Assembly (NCBI GenBank): GCA_963766725.1
Contig: CAVYBK010000017.1
Coordinates: 1-64,000, forward strand
Source: DATEOR01 sp963766725
GTDB taxonomy: Bacteria > Actinomycetota > Thermoleophilia > Gaiellales > Gaiellaceae
Direction of reading: 5' to 3'
DNA length: 64,000 bases
In this document: piece by piece, positions 43,598 to 51,082 of the stretch
How positions within the stretch are numbered: the first letter of the stretch is position 1
Layout of the letters: every line of letters begins with the position of its first letter
Program-made: the position numbers and the translations under genes
The notes under the pieces: generated by a model
Database searches by the model: none
Told to the model about the DNA's origin: nothing
What the model saw: the letters and a program-made list of their open reading frames with translations, nothing else

Positions 43598-43986
43598 GCG
43601 ACCTGAGCGACAGGATCCAAGAGACCATCGACGCCGAGCCGGTGGTCGCCTTCATCAAGGGAACCCACGAGCAGTGCATGTGCGGGAACTCCGAGCGTGC
43701 GCTCCAGGCGCTCCGCTCCGTCGGCACCTCGTTCATCGCCGTCGACGTGCTTCCGGACCCGGCGATCCGGCAGGAGCTCTCCGCGCTCTCGAGCTGGCCG
43801 ACGATCCCGCAGGTCTTCGTCGGGGGCGAGCTGATCGGCGGCGCCGACATCGTCCAGGAGCTGGCCGCGAGCGGCGAGCTCGAGTCGAAGCTGAACGAGA
43901 AGCTCGGCGATTCGTGGCGGAACGGCGGGGAGGAGCGGACGGTCGCAGTGACCGACCGCGAGGATCCCTTCCGGCTGGCCGGCTAG
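43594..43986 (+). CDS. Monothiol glutaredoxin (Grx4-like) with CGNS site
   Basis: 130-residue monothiol glutaredoxin. FIKGTHEQCMCGNSERALQA holds the active site; Cys30 aligns with the single cysteine of the usual CGFS motif, here CGNS, and Cys28 is an extra cysteine. The glutathione-binding WPTIPQVFVGGELIGGADI is intact. Such proteins bind a glutathione-ligated [2Fe-2S] cluster together with BolA. The ~25-residue C-terminal tail beyond the fold is unusual. Confidence 0.87.
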   Translation: MSDLSDRIQETIDAEPVVAFIKGTHEQCMCGNSERALQALRSVGTSFIAVDVLPDPAIRQELSALSSWPTIPQVFVGGELIGGADIVQELAASGELESKLNEKLGDSWRNGGEERTVAVTDREDPFRLAG

Positions 43987-44159
43987 ACCCGCGCCGACCA
44001 GACGATCGCCGCGAGGATCACGCTGAGTCCCGAGACGACGATGCCGATGATCCACGCCTCGACGTCCTGAGAGCCCAGGATCGCCGCGAGGCCGGTGCCG
44101 ATCCCGATGATGCCGCCCGTGGCCACGAAGCGGCTGAACGACGACTGGAACATCGTCAT
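43983..44159 (-). CDS. Small two-helix membrane protein (possibly frameshifted N-terminus)
   Basis: 58-residue frame from ATG 44159: MTMFQSSFSRFVATGGIIGI, TGLAAILGSQDVEAWIIGIV, VSGLSVILAAIVWSARV. Two transmembrane helices. Upstream, in another frame, GTG at 44235 starts MTLEEGNGTGQPEGETES, a plausible hydrophilic N-terminus that would join by one frameshift near 44175. It is the last gene on the minus strand behind the TIM-barrel gene and its stop overlaps the glutaredoxin stop. No family recognised. Confidence 0.5.
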   Translation of the reverse strand: MTMFQSSFSRFVATGGIIGIGTGLAAILGSQDVEAWIIGIVVSGLSVILAAIVWSARV

Positions 44160-44244
44160 GCGGTCGCGGAAGCCGACGCCTGGACTCGGTTTCCCCCTCC
44201 GGCTGGCCCGTGCCGTTGCCTTCCTCGAGCGTCACGCGCGGATC

Positions 44245-45087
44245 CTAACCCTTCCTCGTCTTCCGCCTTGTCGGCGCGAGGATCGCCTTGACCGCCTGGT
44301 GCGACTCCTCGTTGGGCGACTCGGAGATGATCGTCGCGGGGCGCTTGAAGCGCCTGAGCGCCGTGCGCAGCGGCTCGGCTCGAAGCGTTCCTTCGCCGTA
44401 GGGGAGGTGCTTCGTCTCGTTCCGGTTCGCGTAGGCGATGTCGGAGAAGTGGACGTGGAAGGGGGCTCGAGGCTCCATGACCCCGTCCGCGGCCTCGAGC
44501 ACCCCTGCGAACACGTCCGGGTTCGTGAATCCCCCGTCCGTGACCGCGTGCAGGTGGGCGAAGTCGAGGACGGGCCGCACCCAGTCGAAGCGGGCGGCGA
44601 GCCAGAACACGTCCTCGGGAGTGCCAAGCTCGCGGACGCGGCCCATGATCTCGACGCCGAAGGCGACGGTGCGGCCTTTCGGCTCCAGGCGCTCCCGGAG
44701 GGCGGCGAGGTCCTGAGCGACGGATTCGAGCGCCGCTTCCCGCTCGCGCCCGAGGAGATAGCCCGGGTGGACGACGAGCAGCTCGGCCCCGACCGCGGTC
44801 GCGACCCCGGCCGAGTGGTCGATCATCCCGAATGCGCGCTTGCGCTTTCCCTCGTCGGCGGGCAGGTGGCCGAGGATCGCCGCGATCGGGGCATGGATGG
44901 AGAGGACGATCTTGTTCTTCTTCGCGAGCTCGCCGAAACGCGCCGCCCACTCCCATTCGGGCTTCATCCAGAAGCCGCCCTCGAAGTCGATCTCGCAGGC
45001 TGAATATCCGCGCTCGAGGAGGAGCTCGATTGCCGCCTCCGGGCTCTCCCGGGTGGGCACGCGTGCTGGGCCGAAGCGGGTTTTCAT
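44245..45087 (-). CDS. Xylose isomerase-like TIM-barrel protein (endonuclease IV/sugar isomerase superfamily)
   Basis: 280-residue AP-endonuclease-2 fold protein (PF01261). Metal-site candidates lie in LSIHAPIAAILG, LLVVHPGYLLG, GVEIMGRVREL, VLDFAHLHAV and FHVHFSDIAYANRNETKHLP with a final ISESPNEE glutamate. The H-H-E-D-H-H-E pattern resembles deoxyribonuclease IV more than sugar epimerases, but the call cannot be settled by eye. ATG at 45087 overlaps the ATG of an opposite-strand frame (CATG). Confidence 0.8.
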   Translation of the reverse strand: MKTRFGPARVPTRESPEAAIELLLERGYSACEIDFEGGFWMKPEWEWAARFGELAKKNKIVLSIHAPIAAILGHLPADEGKRKRAFGMIDHSAGVATAVGAELLVVHPGYLLGREREAALESVAQDLAALRERLEPKGRTVAFGVEIMGRVRELGTPEDVFWLAARFDWVRPVLDFAHLHAVTDGGFTNPDVFAGVLEAADGVMEPRAPFHVHFSDIAYANRNETKHLPYGEGTLRAEPLRTALRRFKRPATIISESPNEESHQAVKAILAPTRRKTRKG

Positions 45088-45118
45088 GACGTCCGACGGC
45101 AAGGGTACGGTCTTCGAC

Positions 45119-45364
45119 ATGGGTAAGCGACCGTCGCGCATAGAGCTGCTCGAACTGGACATCGACCTGCGCCTGTCCGACCTCTGGAGCGAGGCGTGCG
45201 GCGTTGGCGAGTGGAATCTCGAAGTGGTCGCCGCGTTCCTGCGCGCCGCCTACGGCAAGGGCTACTGCGACGCTCTCACCGAGGACGCGCCCGGCTCGCT
45301 CTGCCGCGACCACGGATATCGCATCCCGGATCGCCGTGTCGCCCCCGCGCACGAACAGATCTAA
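45119..45364 (+). CDS. Small conserved protein, 81 residues
   Basis: Soluble protein MGKRPSRIELLELDIDLRLS, DLWSEACGVGEWNLEVVAAF, LRAAYGKGYCDALTEDAPGS, then a basic end with DRRVAPAHEQI. I do not recognise the family, though the composition and low-ambiguity start suggest a real gene. ATG at 45086 would add eleven residues but would lie on top of the divergent ATG, so 45119 is preferred. Confidence 0.6.
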   Translation: MGKRPSRIELLELDIDLRLSDLWSEACGVGEWNLEVVAAFLRAAYGKGYCDALTEDAPGSLCRDHGYRIPDRRVAPAHEQI

Positions 45365-45400
45365 CGATTAGCCGCGAAAAGCCCAGCTAAACTCGGGGTC

Positions 45401-45787
45401 GTGGCCCGGCGCCGAAGTCCCGCACGCCTCGTCATCGCGCTCTCAGTCGCGGCGGCGCTCGCGATCTTCCTGGTCTACACGGCGCTCGCGGGCGGGACGC
45501 CGTCGCTGCGGCCGAGCCAGGTCGCGGGCCACGACGGGCGCGTGAGCGTCGCGGGCAAGGTCGTCGGGCAGCCGAGCGGGACGGCACGCGGTCCCGAAGG
45601 GCTGCGCTTCACGATCAAGGACGTCCAGGGCACCGCCACGCTGCCCGTCGTCTACCGGGGCTCCGTCCCTGACCTCTTCAAGACGGGACGTGACGTCTCC
45701 GTCGAGGGATCGCTCCAAAACGGTGTCTTCGTCGCGGACAAGCTCGTGACGAAGTGCCCGTCCAAGTACACGAACAAGCAGTCCTGA
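45401..45787 (+). CDS. ccmE: Cytochrome c maturation protein CcmE, CxxxY type
   Basis: 128-residue heme chaperone. One N-terminal membrane anchor (residues 9-30) and the OB-fold pattern VSVAGKVVGQPSG, GLRFTIKDVQG, TLPVVYRGSVPDLFKTGRDV. The heme-attachment site near the C-terminus is Cys119-P-S-K-Tyr123, the CxxxY variant, in place of the HxxxY of Escherichia coli CcmE. GTG at 45401. Its TGA overlaps the ATG of ccmF, so they are coupled. Confidence 0.9.
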   Translation: MARRRSPARLVIALSVAAALAIFLVYTALAGGTPSLRPSQVAGHDGRVSVAGKVVGQPSGTARGPEGLRFTIKDVQGTATLPVVYRGSVPDLFKTGRDVSVEGSLQNGVFVADKLVTKCPSKYTNKQS

Positions 45788-47781
45788 TGCCCGGCCTGGG
45801 GAGCGCCGCGCTCGTCGTCGCGTTCGGCCTCGTCGCCTACGCGGCCCTTGCGGGCGGCTACGCCGCCTACCGCGGGCGCCGGCGCCTCCTGGAGTCGGCG
45901 ACAAACGCGCTCTTCGCCTCCTTCGCGAGCGTGCTCCTCGCGGCGTTGGTCCTCCTCGCAGCGCTCGCGCGCCACGACTTCAGCTTCGCCTACGTCGCCT
46001 CGCACACGAGCCGGGAGCTCCCGCTGGGCTACACCCTGGCCTCGTTCTGGAGCGGGCAGGAGGGGTCGCTCCTTCTCTGGCTCCTCGTGCTCACGGGAAT
46101 CGGGTCGGCCGCGGTCGCCTTGAACCGGCGCCTGATCCGCACGGTGATCCCGTGGACAGTGCCGATCCTCGGCGCGATCGCGAGCTTCTTCGCGCTTCTG
46201 CTCGTGTTCGTCGCTTCGCCCTTCGCCACTCAGGTTGCGCCCGCGGACGGGGCGGGCATGAACCCGAGCCTGCAGAACCCCTACATGCTCGCGCACCCGC
46301 CGCTCCTCTACCTCGGCTACGTCGGCCTCACCATCCCCTTCGCCTTCGCGATGGGCGCGCTCGCATCCGGCCGCGCGGACGAGCGCTGGATCATCGCCAC
46401 ACGCCGCTGGACGCTCGCCTCGTGGACGTTCCTCGGCTTCGCCATCCTCCTCGGTGCGAAATGGGCCTACGAGGAGGTGGGTTGGGGCGGCTGGTACGCG
46501 TGGGACCCGGTCGAGAACGCCGCGCTCATGCCGTGGCTCGTCGCCACCGCCTATCTCCACTCGGTGATGGTGCAGGAGAAGAAGAACATGCTGCGGGTCT
46601 GGAACGCCGTGCTCGTCGCCGGCGCGTTCTGCCTGTCGCTCTTCGGCACCTTCCTGACCCGAAGCGGCGTGATCAGCTCGATCCACAGCTTCACGCAGTC
46701 CTCGATCGGAGCCTGGTTCCTCGGCTTCATCGCTGTCGTGGCCGCGGCCTCGACGGCCCTGATCATCTACCGGCTCCCGCTGCTCCGGTCGCGCACGCGG
46801 CTCGAGTCGCTCGTGTCTCGCGAGGCGGCCTTCCTCTACAACAACCTGTTCCTGGTCGCCTTCGCGCTGACGGTGCTCTGGGGGGTGATCTACCCCCTTG
46901 TCTCGGAGGCGGTGCGCGGCGTCGCGGTGACCGTCGGCGCCCCGTACTACGACTTCTTCGCGGTCGCGTTCGGGCTGCCGCTCGTCCTCCTCATGGGCAT
47001 CGGCCCGCTCGTCGCGTGGCGGCGTGCCTCGCTTCGCGCGGTCGGCCGCTCGCTCCTCTGGCCGGCCGGCACGGCGCTCGCCGTCGGCATCCTGCTGCTC
47101 CTGGCGGGAGCGGGATCGAGCCCGGCGGGCCTCGTGGGGTACACCTTCGCAGCCTTCGTCCTCGCGGCGATCGCGCTCGAGTTCGTGCGCGGGACGCGCG
47201 CGCGCCACGCGCTGGGCGGGGGCTCCTGGCCGGCCGCCTTCACGAGCCTCGTCGGGCGGAACCGCAGGCGCTACGGCGGCTATGTCGTGCACGCGGCGAT
47301 CGTGCTCCTGCTCGTCGGCGCGGTCGGGATCGGCGGCTTCGGCACGACCCAGGAGGGAAAGCTCACGCAGGGCCAGTCGGTAGAGGTCGGCGACTACACG
47401 CTCACATACCTGGGGAGCGAGCAGCGGCGCGCCGCCAACTCGCAGGAGCTTCGCGCCCGCCTGGCCGTCTCGCGGGGCGGAGAGGATCTGGGAACCGTGC
47501 TCGCCGGCAAGAACCGTTACTTCGCGGAGCAGCAGACCTCGAACGAGGTCGCGATTCGTTCGGACTGGCTGCGGGCAGAAGACCTCTTTGTCATCGCCGA
47601 CCAGTTCAACCCCGATGGCTCGGTCTTCGTCAAGGTCATCGTCAATCCGCTCGTCAACCTCATCTGGCTCGCGGGCCTTCTCTTCGTCGCGGGCGCTCTC
47701 ATCACGCTTTGGCCCGACGCGCGCGAGCAGCGGCGGCTCGCGCGGCGGTTCGCCGAGGAGGGAGCGCTCGCGCGCGCCTGA
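45787..47781 (+). CDS. ccmF: Cytochrome c heme lyase subunit CcmF
   Basis: 664-residue polytopic membrane protein of the heme-handling family with about 14-15 helices. The WWD signature is WGGWYAWDPVENAALMPW at residues 233-250; flanking histidines in LAHPPLLYLGYVG and TAYLHSVMVQEKK are heme-ligand candidates. The large extracytoplasmic domain between the last two helices (GFGTTQEGKLTQGQSVEVGD onward) is also typical. Works with CcmE to attach heme to apocytochrome c. Other ccm genes (A-D, G/H) are not in this window. Confidence 0.93.
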   Translation: MPGLGSAALVVAFGLVAYAALAGGYAAYRGRRRLLESATNALFASFASVLLAALVLLAALARHDFSFAYVASHTSRELPLGYTLASFWSGQEGSLLLWLLVLTGIGSAAVALNRRLIRTVIPWTVPILGAIASFFALLLVFVASPFATQVAPADGAGMNPSLQNPYMLAHPPLLYLGYVGLTIPFAFAMGALASGRADERWIIATRRWTLASWTFLGFAILLGAKWAYEEVGWGGWYAWDPVENAALMPWLVATAYLHSVMVQEKKNMLRVWNAVLVAGAFCLSLFGTFLTRSGVISSIHSFTQSSIGAWFLGFIAVVAAASTALIIYRLPLLRSRTRLESLVSREAAFLYNNLFLVAFALTVLWGVIYPLVSEAVRGVAVTVGAPYYDFFAVAFGLPLVLLMGIGPLVAWRRASLRAVGRSLLWPAGTALAVGILLLLAGAGSSPAGLVGYTFAAFVLAAIALEFVRGTRARHALGGGSWPAAFTSLVGRNRRRYGGYVVHAAIVLLLVGAVGIGGFGTTQEGKLTQGQSVEVGDYTLTYLGSEQRRAANSQELRARLAVSRGGEDLGTVLAGKNRYFAEQQTSNEVAIRSDWLRAEDLFVIADQFNPDGSVFVKVIVNPLVNLIWLAGLLFVAGALITLWPDAREQRRLARRFAEEGALARA

Positions 47782-47782
47782 G

Positions 47783-48121
47783 ATGGACGTCCTCGCCGTC
47801 GCGCTCGGAGCCCTCCTCGCCGTCGCCGCGGTCGCGTTCGTCGCGCGTCCGTTCCTGGCCGAGCCGGATGCCGAGGACGACCGGCTTGCCGGCCGCACTC
47901 CCGCCGAGCAGGAACGGCTGGAGCTCCTCGAGCGGCGCGACCGGGCCCTCGGCGCGCTGAAGGAGCTCGAGTTCGACCACCGCACCGGCAAGATCGCCGA
48001 CGCGGACTACGAAGCCTCCGTCGGCCCGTTGCGGAGGGAAGCCGCGGAGGCGATGAGGGCCCTCGAGCCGCTCGCGCCGCCGGCACCCGCACCGGTCGAG
48101 AAGGTGGACGCCCGTGCCTGA
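47783..48121 (+). CDS. CcmI-like cytochrome c biogenesis protein
   Basis: 112-residue protein with one N-terminal helix (LAVALGALLAVAAVAFVARP) and a helical segment ERLELLERRDRALGALKELE then FDHRTGKIADADYEASVGPL, the pattern of the CcmI N-terminal domain, with an Ala/Pro-rich tail and no TPR part. It starts one base after ccmF stops and overlaps the next gene by eight bases, so it is in the ccm transcript. Confidence 0.78.
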   Translation: MDVLAVALGALLAVAAVAFVARPFLAEPDAEDDRLAGRTPAEQERLELLERRDRALGALKELEFDHRTGKIADADYEASVGPLRREAAEAMRALEPLAPPAPAPVEKVDARA

Positions 48122-48905
48122 CTGTCCTCACTGCGGGCACTCGGCACCGGACGGCAGCCGGTTCTGCCCCGAATGCGGACGGGCTCTTGCTGCCGACGGC
48201 GAGACCCTCGTGCGGCCGCCCTCGGCGCGGCTCTGGCCTCCCGACCCGTTCCTGATCATCACGGGCGCACTCTTCATCGGCGCCGTCTTCCTCTTTGCCG
48301 CCGGCATCTGGGCGTGGGGGATCGTCGCGCTCCTCGCCGCCGCGGTTGTCTTCCTCGGCACACGGGCGGAGGAGCGGCGGGCGGCAAAGTACGCGCTCGG
48401 CGGCCTCGGGGCCCGCTTCTCGGCGAGCAGGGACTCGATTGCCGCCCGCAGCCGCGGCCAGATCGACCTCTTCCGTGCGCGGCGAGAGCGGGCCGACCTC
48501 GAGGGGGAGCGCACCCGAGCGCTCCAGAAGCTCGGGCACGCGGTGTTCTACGAGGACGAAACGGGCATCGAGTCCTCGAGGGCGGCCGTCCAGGAGGTCG
48601 TCGACAAGATCACCGCAAAGGAGGCCGAGATCCAAACCTTGATCGACAGAACCGATGAGCGCGTCCAGCGCGCGCAGGCCGGCGTCAGGCCCACCGAGAA
48701 GCTGGAATCGCCGCCCGAGCCGGCGCGGATCCCCGAGCCCTGGCCGCCGCCCGACGAGGGCGAGCCGCCGCAGCCGGCGGAGGTCCCGGAGCCGTCTCCG
48801 GACCAGCCCGCTCCCGAGCCGGAGCAGGCCCCGACGCCGCAGGCGAAGGGGAAGGCGAAGCCGAAGCGGACCCGCAAGCCGGCCGACAAGGCGAAGAAGT
48901 CCTGA
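48114..48905 (+). CDS. Zinc-ribbon membrane protein with coiled coil and Pro-rich tail
   Basis: 263-residue protein: N-terminal zinc ribbon (CPHCGHSAPDGSRFCPECGR), two adjacent transmembrane helices (PFLIITGALFIGAVFLFAAG, WGIVALLAAAVVFLGTRAEE), a helical/coiled region of about 100 residues (SRGQIDLFRARRERADLEGE; VQEVVDKITAKEAEIQTLID) and a Pro/Lys-rich C-terminus. Family not recognised. Translational overlap with the CcmI-like gene suggests a link to cytochrome c maturation, but that is inference. A terminator hairpin follows. Confidence 0.68.
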   Translation: MPDCPHCGHSAPDGSRFCPECGRALAADGETLVRPPSARLWPPDPFLIITGALFIGAVFLFAAGIWAWGIVALLAAAVVFLGTRAEERRAAKYALGGLGARFSASRDSIAARSRGQIDLFRARRERADLEGERTRALQKLGHAVFYEDETGIESSRAAVQEVVDKITAKEAEIQTLIDRTDERVQRAQAGVRPTEKLESPPEPARIPEPWPPPDEGEPPQPAEVPEPSPDQPAPEPEQAPTPQAKGKAKPKRTRKPADKAKKS

Positions 48906-48907
48906 AC

Positions 48908-48930
48908 GGTTCGCACTTGGCGCGAACCGC
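48908..48930 (+). terminator. Terminator hairpin at the end of the ccm transcript
   Basis: CGGTTCGC pairs perfectly with GCGAACCG around a 7-nt loop, three bases after the stop, followed by CGTTTGT. The remaining 90 bases before the M23 gene show no other recognisable element. Confidence 0.55.
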
Positions 48931-49019
48931 GTTTGTCCTGTAAAACACGGAACTTCTGCTAGCCCAGTCGCAGCACGCGCGCGCAGGGACGTCCGCGTGC
49001 CCGGCGAAACTCATGTCTC

Positions 49020-50213
49020 ATGCGCGATCTTCGTCGCCTCCCCCTGCTCGCCCTCGTACTCGCCCTCGGCGTGGCGTTCGGCGTCCCTTCCGCGCTGGGC
49101 CAGTCGGTGTGGGAGCAGCAGCAGAGCCTCGACTCGAAGATCGCAGGCCTGCAGAGCGAGATCTCGCGCGCGAAGCACAAGGAGGGCGTCCTCACCACCG
49201 AGATCTCGAGCGCATCGTCGCAGATCTCGTCCCTCCAGGGAGACATCGGCACGCTGACCGCGAAGGTGGCCGCGCTCCAGGAGAACCTCGACGTCCACCG
49301 CGCGCGCCTCGAGCGCCTGCAGGAGAAGTACAAGGAGCAGACGGAGCGCTACAACCTGCTGCGGCGCAACCACCAGATCGCGCTCCAGAAGCTGGAGGCG
49401 CGGCTGGTCCAGCTCTACGAGACCGCCGACACCGACGAGCTCGACGTTCTCCTCCAGTCCAACAGCCTTTCCGACGTGATCGAGCAGATCGACTACTTCC
49501 GGACGATCGGCGATGCGGACAAGCAGCTCGCCGACCACCTGAAGATCCTCTCGAGCCAGATGCGGCTCGCCCGCATGATGACGGCCTCGACGAAGCGCGA
49601 CGTGGCCGAGGCGACCGCCGTTCTCGCACGGGAGACCGAGAAGCAGCGCGCCGCCCGCGACGCTCTCGTCGTCCGCCAGAACGCCCTGGCGGCCGCGCGC
49701 GCGAACCAGCGCAGCCTCCTCGTCACCGTCCGCTCGCAGCGCGAGAAGGATGAAGAGGATCTCTCGAAGATGCAGGCGGCGAGCGCCGCCATCGCGGCCC
49801 AGATCCGCGCGCACCAGAACGCGAGCGGCTCGGGCGGGAACGGCACGTCCTCGAGCGGCCTCGCCTGGCCGGTCAACGGGCCGATCACCAGTGGCTTCGG
49901 CCCCCGCTGGGGCAGCTTTCACGAGGGGATCGACATCGGCGCCTCGTGCGGCACGCCCATCCACGCCGCCGCGTCCGGCACGGTCATCTACTCCGGCTGG
50001 ATGGACGGCTACGGCAACTTCGTGGTCATCGACCACGGCAACGGCCTCGCCACCGCGTACGGGCACCAGTCCGCGATCTACGTGAGCGGCGGCTCGGTCT
50101 CGCAGGGACAGACGATCGGCGCGGTCGGCTCGACCGGGCACTCGACCGGCTGCCACCTCCACTTCGAGGTGCGTGTCAACGGCAGCCCCGTCGACCCCCT
50201 CGGTTACCTCTAG
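49020..50213 (+). CDS. Secreted M23 peptidase (EnvC/murein-hydrolase-activator type)
   Basis: 397-residue exported protein. Signal peptide LPLLALVLALGVAFGVPSAL with cleavage near ALGQ (residue 28); long coiled coil from about residue 30 to 250 (repeats of SSLQGDIGTLTAKVAALQEN type); Gly/Ser linker; LytM domain from about 280 with zinc ligands His301 and Asp305 in HEGIDIG and His379/His381 in HLHFEV. This is the EnvC/PcsB layout: a peptidoglycan endopeptidase or hydrolase activator in division or cell separation. Both key motifs are intact, so it may be catalytically active. ATG at 49020. Confidence 0.9.
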   Translation: MRDLRRLPLLALVLALGVAFGVPSALGQSVWEQQQSLDSKIAGLQSEISRAKHKEGVLTTEISSASSQISSLQGDIGTLTAKVAALQENLDVHRARLERLQEKYKEQTERYNLLRRNHQIALQKLEARLVQLYETADTDELDVLLQSNSLSDVIEQIDYFRTIGDADKQLADHLKILSSQMRLARMMTASTKRDVAEATAVLARETEKQRAARDALVVRQNALAAARANQRSLLVTVRSQREKDEEDLSKMQAASAAIAAQIRAHQNASGSGGNGTSSSGLAWPVNGPITSGFGPRWGSFHEGIDIGASCGTPIHAAASGTVIYSGWMDGYGNFVVIDHGNGLATAYGHQSAIYVSGGSVSQGQTIGAVGSTGHSTGCHLHFEVRVNGSPVDPLGYL

Positions 50214-50398
50214 CTAGCCGCTCTGGCCGACGGGGCTTCGCAAGGCGAAGCAAGCGAGCAGGCCCGAGACAGTACGAGTGGTACGGCGAGGGACTGCGAG
50301 CGCTCGCAGTCCTGCGGCGAGCCGTCGTACAGGCTCGGAGCGTAGCTCGGGCTTGCGCTCCTGTGCGAAAGCCTCGCCGGCCAGAGCGGCTAGAGCTA
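50211..50398. repeat. 188-nt near-continuous inverted repeat
   Basis: The two ends are TAGCCGCTCTGGCCG (50215-50229) and CGGCCAGAGCGGCTA (50378-50392), perfect complements; inside, GGCTTCGCA/TGCGAAAGCC, GCAAGC/GCTTGC, GCCCGAG/CTCGGGC and GTACGGC/GCCGTCGTAC pair in register; the centre (50291-50312) is a perfect 22-bp palindrome around GCGAGCGCTCGC. The element begins in the M23 stop codon and ends in the stop codon of the small minus-strand gene. Confidence 0.85.
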
Positions 50399-50542
50399 CG
50401 TGAAGACCGCGTAGAGGATCACGCCGGCGAGAATCGCGACGCCGATCCAGACGAGGGGGAGGAGGCGGAACGCGAGCCGCTCGCCGGGTGTCGGGATCTC
50501 GGGCCTCACGAAGTCCTGCTCCCGGGGCCGGGGTTTGGACAA
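50396..50542 (-). CDS. Small single-helix membrane protein, 48 residues
   Basis: TTG at 50542 starts a 49-codon frame: SKPRPREQDFVRPEIPTPG, ERLAFRLLPLVWIGVAILAG, VILYAVFT. A polar N-terminus and one transmembrane helix at the C-terminus. It lies four bases after the Hpt stop on the same strand, so it would be co-expressed. No family recognised; a GTG ten codons later is another possible start. Confidence 0.55.
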   Translation of the reverse strand: MSKPRPREQDFVRPEIPTPGERLAFRLLPLVWIGVAILAGVILYAVFT

Positions 50543-50546
50543 ACCG

Positions 50547-51056
50547 TCACGCCCGGTTGACGACGCGGAGGTCGGGCAGCCCGCGCCAGCGGTCGTCGAG
50601 GTCGAAGCCGTAGCCGACGAAGAACTCGTCGGGCACGGTGAAGCCGGTGTAGCGGAGCGGGAGGTCGTCGACGAGACGGCGGTACGGCCGGTCGAGCAGG
50701 GCGCACGCCGCGAGGCTGGCCGGCTCCCGAAGCTCGAGGGTCTTCACGAGGTAGTTCAGCGTCAGGCCGGTGTCGACCACGTTCTCGACGAGGATCACGT
50801 CCCGACCGGCGATGACCAGGTCGAGGTCCTTGATGAGGCGGATCTTGCTGCGCCCGCCGAGGGCGCCCTCGTAGCCGGCGAGGACGACGAAGTCGAGGGC
50901 GTGGGGGATCGTGAGCGCGCGCGAGAGGTCTGCGAGGAAGACGAACGCGCCCTTGAGGATCGTGACCAGCACGGGCTCGCGCCCCTCGTAGTCGGAGGCG
51001 ATCTGCGCGCCGAGCTCGCCGACGCGGGAACGTAGCTCGTCGCGGGAGAGGTACAC
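50547..51056 (-). CDS. hpt: Hypoxanthine phosphoribosyltransferase
   Basis: 169-residue purine salvage enzyme converting hypoxanthine (or guanine) and PRPP to IMP (or GMP). PRPP-binding motif VILVENVVDTGLTLNYLV near residue 88 (Asn in place of one of the usual acidic residues), the LKGAFVFLADLSRAL segment with the flexible-loop start, and the C-terminal base-binding DEFFVGYGFDLDDRWRGLPD are family hallmarks. GTG at 51056 gives the usual YLSRDELRSRV start. Stop is four bases from the small downstream gene. Confidence 0.92.
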   Translation of the reverse strand: MYLSRDELRSRVGELGAQIASDYEGREPVLVTILKGAFVFLADLSRALTIPHALDFVVLAGYEGALGGRSKIRLIKDLDLVIAGRDVILVENVVDTGLTLNYLVKTLELREPASLAACALLDRPYRRLVDDLPLRYTGFTVPDEFFVGYGFDLDDRWRGLPDLRVVNRA

Positions 51057-51082
51057 CTCTCCGATCCGAGGGTCCGCGGGCT

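Noticed and set aside
45652..47991. 779-codon open frame antisense to ccmE-ccmF
   Set aside because: Composition is Arg/Asp/Glu-rich without domains and it runs through three well-supported genes; a typical shadow frame at this GC content. The same applies to 20360-21499 and 58517-60598.
48906..49019. c-di-AMP (ydaO-type) riboswitch upstream of the M23 peptidase
   Set aside because: Such riboswitches often precede actinobacterial cell-wall hydrolase genes, but the 114-bp gap contains only a terminator hairpin and none of the conserved riboswitch segments I could recognise.
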